DNA from: Rhodospirillales bacterium
GTDB lineage: Bacteria; Pseudomonadota; Alphaproteobacteria; UBA9219
Assembly: GCA_015654915.1 (NCBI GenBank)
Contig: JAATFY010000242.1
Coordinates: 1 to 10,392 of the forward strand
Reading direction: 5' to 3'
DNA length: 10,392 bases
Shown: positions 7,481-10,392 of the stretch, piece by piece
Layout: each line of letters starts with the position of its first letter
Position numbering within the stretch: the stretch's first letter is position 1
The notes under the pieces: generated by a model
Told to the model about the DNA's origin: nothing
The model's database searches: none
What the model saw: the letters and a program-made list of their open reading frames with translations, nothing else
Translations under genes and position numbers: made by a program

Positions 7481-7503
7481 AAATATCTCATAGCAGAAAA
7501 TCG

Positions 7504-8388
7504 TCAGGCCATCATTTTTTCGATCGGCAGAACCAGAATGGCGCTGGCGCCCGCGGCCTGCAGCCGTTCCATGGTTTCCCAGAACACGGATTCGCGGCAT
7601 ACGGCGTGGACGGCGACCTTATCCGGCTGGCCCTGCAGCGGCAAAATCGTCGGCGATTCCGCCCCGGGGAGGAGCTTGATAATATCCGGCAGATGCGTTT
7701 TTTCGGCGTGCAGCATGACATATTTGCTGTCCTCGGCGGTCAGCGTGCCCTGCATGCGCGCCCGCAACCGGTTGACGACGTCTTCTTTCTCCGGCGACAG
7801 TTTCTGAGCCGGACGGATCAGCAGCGCCTGGCTTTGCAGGACGGTGGTCAGTTCGCGCAGGTTGTTGGCGGCCAGCGTGGCGCCCGATGCCACGATATCG
7901 CAAATCGCGTCGGCGATTTTCAGGCGCGGCGCAACTTCAACCGAGCCCTTCATCACGAGAGTTTTCGCCTGAATATTTTGTGATTTCAGGAACGTCTGCA
8001 GCAGGCAAGGATAGGATGTTGCGATTGTGGTGTTGGCCAGATCGGCGATTGCGCGGATCGGGCCGTTGTCCGGCACGGCCACGGCAAGGCGGCAGAGCGA
8101 GAAGCCGAGGCGTTCCAGCACAATGGCCGAAAAACTGTGGGAGGCGCATTGCATTTCGGCGAACATATTTTCACCGACGATGCCGAGATCGCAGATGCCG
8201 CTGTTGACGAAGTTGGGGATATCATCATCGCGCACCAAGAGGACGTCGATCGGCAATTCCTTGATGCGGCAGAAAAGCTGATCGCGGCTGCGCGTGACGT
8301 GCAAGCCGCATCCCTTCAGCAAGTCGAGGCTATCCTCGGACAGCCGTCCGCTTTTCTGCAAAGCAATTCTGATACGTTCGGTTGTCAT
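7504..8388 (-). CDS. hisG: ATP phosphoribosyltransferase, long form (HisG)
   Basis: First and committed step: ATP plus PRPP to phosphoribosyl-ATP. The 294 residues are the long, hexameric E. coli-type HisG. The start RIRIALQKSGRL, RVRDDD-like LVRDDDIP at 51-58, and the PRPP loop DAICDIVASGATL (160-172) form the catalytic part. The C-terminal ACT-like regulatory domain (about 218-293), ending in VLPIEKMM, is the histidine feedback site in this family. A long HisG does not need the HisZ subunit used by short-form enzymes, which are the usual type in alphaproteobacteria. ATG at 8388 is preceded by GAGGG (8402-8398) with a 9-base spacer. It is the first gene of the operon, so both transcription and flux control are expected here. 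Confidence 0.96.
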   Translation of the reverse strand: MTTERIRIALQKSGRLSEDSLDLLKGCGLHVTRSRDQLFCRIKELPIDVLLVRDDDIPNFVNSGICDLGIVGENMFAEMQCASHSFSAIVLERLGFSLCRLAVAVPDNGPIRAIADLANTTIATSYPCLLQTFLKSQNIQAKTLVMKGSVEVAPRLKIADAICDIVASGATLAANNLRELTTVLQSQALLIRPAQKLSPEKEDVVNRLRARMQGTLTAEDSKYVMLHAEKTHLPDIIKLLPGAESPTILPLQGQPDKVAVHAVCRESVFWETMERLQAAGASAILVLPIEKMMA

Positions 8389-8434
8389 AATGCAGTTCCC
8401 TCATCCGTGTGCGACTGTAATAGTGTAGTATCAC

Positions 8435-8464
8435 AGTATGACACAATGGAGGGTGATGGGTCAA
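8435..8464 (-). promoter_or_regulatory. Candidate sigma70-type promoter of the his operon
   Basis: On the minus strand TTGACC (8464-8459) is separated by 18 bases from CATACT (8440-8435), matching the -35 consensus at 5 of 6 and the -10 consensus at 4 of 6 positions. Transcription would start near 8428, giving a leader of about 40 bases before hisG. It is the only gap in the operon region large enough for a promoter. Another -10 candidate, GATACT at 8432-8427, lacks a well-spaced -35. Confidence 0.45.
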
Positions 8465-8472
8465 CGGCGTAA

Positions 8473-8495
8473 TATCATTGTAAAACAATAGGATA
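8473..8495 (-). repeat. AT-rich inverted repeat between the exporter and his operons
   Basis: The left arm TATCATTGT (8473-8481) pairs with the right arm ACAATAGGATA (8485-8495) through 9 base pairs with a 2-base bulge and a 3-base loop. It sits 18 bases after the exporter ATPase stop codon, on the transcript side where a terminator would be. It is too AT-rich and lacks a following T run, so it is a poor intrinsic terminator. It may equally be an operator upstream of the his promoter, or chance. Confidence 0.25.
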
Positions 8496-8512
8496 GATGA
8501 AAATAAACGCAG

Positions 8513-9325
8513 TTAGGCCATTGATGCGAGATAAGCCGCAACCACTTCCGCCGGGTCTCCATCCATCTTCAACTGCCCGCGGTCGAGCCACAACACGCGG
8601 GAACAGGTGCTCCGCATCATCTCCATATCATGGCCGACCATGACGACGATCCCCGCCGCGGCGATCAGGTCGCGAATGCGCGCCAGCGCCCGCTGACGGA
8701 AATTGGCGTCCCCGGCGCCGAACACTTCATCGATCAGGAGAATATCGCCGCTTAAATAGGTCGAGATGGCGAAGGCCAGCCGCACATACATGCCCGACGA
8801 ATAGGTGCGAAGCGGCAGGTCGATGAACTCGCCGATATCGGCGAAGGCGATGATTTCTTCCGCGCGTTCCTTGATCTCGGCGGGCGCACAGCCCATGGCA
8901 AGGCCGCGATAGAGAATGTTTTCGCGGCCGGTCGCGTCGTTTTCGAAACCGATGCCGATATTGAACAGCCCCTGGATTTTTCCCTGTACCGTCATGGCGC
9001 CGCTGGCGATGGGATAGATACCGGCCAGAGCCTGCAGCAACGTGCTCTTCCCCGCGCCGTTGCGGCCGATGATGCCGATCCGTTCGCCTCGTCCTATCGT
9101 GAAGCTTACGCCGTTAAGAGCGGTGATGTAGGGGCGCTGCCGCTGTTTTTCGTCCAGCGGCCTATGGCCGAACAGCGAAAAGAGGCCGGTTTTGATGCTG
9201 CCCTTGATGTAGGGGCCGATGGGATAGCGCAGGACGACATTCTCGCAAGCAATGCCGCAGCCGGTCACCTCGCGCCGTTCGACCGGCGGCGGCAGTTTTT
9301 CTTCGTAAGGGGAAAAGGCGTCCAT
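8513..9325 (-). CDS. Polysaccharide ABC-2 exporter, ATP-binding protein (Wzt/KpsT/TagH type)
   Basis: Cytoplasmic ATPase that powers export of a lipid-linked polysaccharide, such as O-antigen, capsule or teichoic-acid-like polymer, across the inner membrane. In 270 residues: Walker A GRNGAGKST at 87-95, Q-loop region around 118-128, signature YSSGM at 175-179, Walker B ILLIDE at 195-200, and switch His H232. The FNIGIGFE stretch (121-128) and VFGAGD (201-206) are typical of the polysaccharide subfamily. The first 28 residues form a Pro/Glu-rich extension ahead of the ABC fold. The protein ends soon after the D-loop and H-loop helices, so it lacks the C-terminal carbohydrate-binding domain of Wzt proteins that recognise a capped O-antigen. 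The start lies 8 bases after the permease stop, so the two are co-transcribed. The exported glycan cannot be told from this window. Confidence 0.92.
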   Translation of the reverse strand: MDAFSPYEEKLPPPVERREVTGCGIACENVVLRYPIGPYIKGSIKTGLFSLFGHRPLDEKQRQRPYITALNGVSFTIGRGERIGIIGRNGAGKSTLLQALAGIYPIASGAMTVQGKIQGLFNIGIGFENDATGRENILYRGLAMGCAPAEIKERAEEIIAFADIGEFIDLPLRTYSSGMYVRLAFAISTYLSGDILLIDEVFGAGDANFRQRALARIRDLIAAAGIVVMVGHDMEMMRSTCSRVLWLDRGQLKMDGDPAEVVAAYLASMA

Positions 9326-9333
9326 TGTCAGGC

Positions 9334-10146
9334 TCAGTAATAGAAAATGATCTTGCGTTCATGCTTGACCAGCATGCTGATCGCGACGACCCACAATCCG
9401 GCCGCCCAGACCAGCAGCATGGAATATTGGGAAAGAAGCGGCACCGTTCCGTTCAGCAGCGGACCACGAAAAACATCCATCAGGGGCACGATCGGATTGA
9501 TAGCCGCCCAGTCGCGCAGTTCCGGCCTGTCGAAAAGCTCGCGCGGCAGGAGAATGGGCGAGAGATACCAGAGTATCTGCAGCGCCAATCCGATGAACTG
9601 CTGATAATCGCGGAACCGGATGTTGATGATGGCGCTGATGATGGCCAGAGGCGCCGCGAATGCGATCAGGACGCCGAAGAAGGGAAGCAGGTAAATCCAT
9701 TGCCATGAAAAGACCTGCGGCTTGAAAAGCGCCGTGTAAGCGGTAAATCCGGCCAGCGCCAGAATAAATATGATGAAGCAGTACAGGACGGTTTTCAGCG
9801 GGTAAATCGCCATAGGCAGGCGCGTCTGGCGGATATAGCCTTCGGCGCCCAGAAAACAGGTGGCTCCCGAATTCACGCAGCCGGTAACAAAATCCCACAC
9901 GATCATGCCGGAGAAAAGGTAAACCGAGTAATCGATGAAACTTTGCTGGAAAACCATCTTCATCGCGATAGAAATAATGACCGTCAGCAAAAGGGGCTGC
10001 AAAACGGCCCAGAGAAGGCCGAGATAGGAACGCCGGAACCGCATGCGAAGGTCCGACAGCGCCAGATGGGTCCAGAAATAACGGTAACGGAGAATGTCGT
10101 GGAGATATTGCATGCGGGATTCGGTTGCGGCGGACGATGGCGCCAA
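9334..10146 (-). CDS. Polysaccharide ABC-2 exporter, permease (Wzm/KpsM/TagG type)
   Basis: Integral inner-membrane half-transporter that forms the export channel with the adjacent ATPase. The amphipathic N-terminal segment with RYRYFW (20-25) and the basic stretch RMRFRRSYLG (34-43) lead into about six hydrophobic segments: roughly 43-66, 76-98, 117-140, 149-173, 183-200 and 241-260. The C-terminus KHERKIIFYY is the usual cytoplasmic tail. INPIVPLMDVFRG (216-228) is a conserved periplasmic-loop motif of this family. The start is uncertain. TTG at 10146 has GGAGG about 11 bases upstream, while ATG at 10113 (259 residues) lacks a ribosome site but fits the usual family length better. There are 32 bases to the upstream receiver gene, so it may be part of the same transcript. 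Confidence 0.9.
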   Translation of the reverse strand: MAPSSAATESRMQYLHDILRYRYFWTHLALSDLRMRFRRSYLGLLWAVLQPLLLTVIISIAMKMVFQQSFIDYSVYLFSGMIVWDFVTGCVNSGATCFLGAEGYIRQTRLPMAIYPLKTVLYCFIIFILALAGFTAYTALFKPQVFSWQWIYLLPFFGVLIAFAAPLAIISAIINIRFRDYQQFIGLALQILWYLSPILLPRELFDRPELRDWAAINPIVPLMDVFRGPLLNGTVPLLSQYSMLLVWAAGLWVVAISMLVKHERKIIFYY

Positions 10147-10178
10147 GATTGCGCGTGCCTCCGCTCAGGTCAAGCAAA

Positions 10179-10392
10179 TCATGCTTTCCTGTTCTCGAGT
10201 ATTTCGCGCAGGATAACGGCGAGGTCGTGCTTGCGATAAGGTTTGCTTATCAGGCGCAAACCGTTCGTAGCCGAATCTTCGTGTCCGTTCAGTTTTTCTT
10301 CCGAAAAACCGGATGTCAGCAGGATCTTGAGCGCGGGCCAGCGCTGGGTGGCGGTTCGCGCCAGGTCGAGGCCGTTCAGCTTGCCGGGCATG
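10179..10392 (-). CDS. Receiver domain, C-terminal part (probably end of a hybrid kinase or response regulator), cut by the window edge
   Basis: The visible 70 codons begin at MPGKLNG, the loop that directly follows the phosphoacceptor Asp, so the Asp and everything before it lie to the right of the window. The conserved Thr (LLTSG) and Lys (ISKPY) of the receiver are present, and the protein ends about 17 residues after the Lys. The sequence style (MPG-NG-DLA, LLTSGF, KPYR) is that of receivers found at the C-terminus of alphaproteobacterial hybrid histidine kinases. A stand-alone regulator is equally possible. The ATG at 10391-10389 is internal and not a start. The gene is co-directional with the exporter pair, and no terminator is visible between them. 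Confidence 0.82.
   Translation of the reverse strand, partial: MPGKLNGLDLARTATQRWPALKILLTSGFSEEKLNGHEDSATNGLRLISKPYRKHDLAVILREILENRKA

Larger units (their letters stand above)
8389..8512 (-). promoter_or_regulatory. Intergenic region upstream of hisG
   Basis: The largest non-coding gap in the window, lying between the stop of the ABC exporter ATPase gene and hisG. It is more AT-rich than its surroundings. It holds the promoter candidate, the hisG ribosome site, two tandem octamers AGTATCAC/AGTATGAC (8427-8442, plus-strand reading, 7 of 8 identical) covering the -10 region, and an inverted repeat at 8473-8495. No open leader with a run of His codons and no strong GC hairpin followed by T residues is visible, so an enterobacterial-style his attenuator is not supported. 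A repressor operator or unregulated transcription are both possible. Confidence 0.5.

Noticed and set aside
7481..7600. N-terminal extension of HisD by 40 residues
   Set aside because: The extension lies inside hisG coding sequence and has no HisD similarity. The family N-terminus starts at the ATG at 7480.
8389..8406. Short ATG frame starting just upstream of hisG as a his leader peptide
   Set aside because: The frame runs into hisG out of phase, contains a single His codon near its start and has no attenuator structure.
9359..10177. Alternative minus-strand frame of 272 codons over the permease
   Set aside because: It overlaps the real permease in another frame and is rich in Arg, Pro and Gly. 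It lacks the membrane segments seen in the accepted frame.

Overview
The window is a GC-rich, gene-dense bacterial segment with almost no non-coding DNA. It most likely comes from an alphaproteobacterium. That assignment rests on the style of the signalling genes at the two edges: a CheY-like protein whose tail carries a GPDRR motif and is followed by an Hpt-like gene, and at the far end a receiver domain of the kind found at the C-terminus of hybrid kinases. It was made by family recognition alone, with no database search. No rRNA, tRNA, CRISPR array, insertion sequence or attachment site was found.

Left edge (1-1007, plus strand): a response-regulator reading frame interrupted by an in-frame TAG, followed by a 169-residue protein that resembles an Hpt phosphotransfer protein but has Phe where the phosphorylatable His would be. 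Together they look like a two-gene phosphorelay module that is decaying or has been repurposed.

Centre (1020-8388, minus strand): a compact histidine operon read right to left as hisG-hisD-hisCB-hisH-hisA-hisF-hisIE-hisN. Its eight genes cover all ten steps from PRPP and ATP to L-histidine. Most junctions are 4-base ATGA overlaps, so translation is probably coupled. The gene order and sequence style (long HisG, HisIE fusion, enterobacterial-type HisF, HisA and HisC) match the E. coli hisGDCBHAFI operon and not the usual dispersed alphaproteobacterial arrangement. Two differences stand out. The IGP dehydratase (HisB) is fused to the C-terminus of HisC and has no HAD phosphatase domain, and an inositol-monophosphatase-family HisN sits at the end of the operon, where it can supply the missing phosphatase. 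A single promoter candidate lies in the 124-base gap upstream of hisG. No histidine-rich leader peptide is visible there.

Right part (8513-10146, minus strand): an ABC-2 polysaccharide exporter pair, a Wzm/KpsM-type permease followed after 8 bases by a Wzt/KpsT-type ATPase that lacks a C-terminal carbohydrate-binding domain. Just upstream, 32 bases away, is the C-terminal half of a receiver domain that runs off the window (10179-10392).
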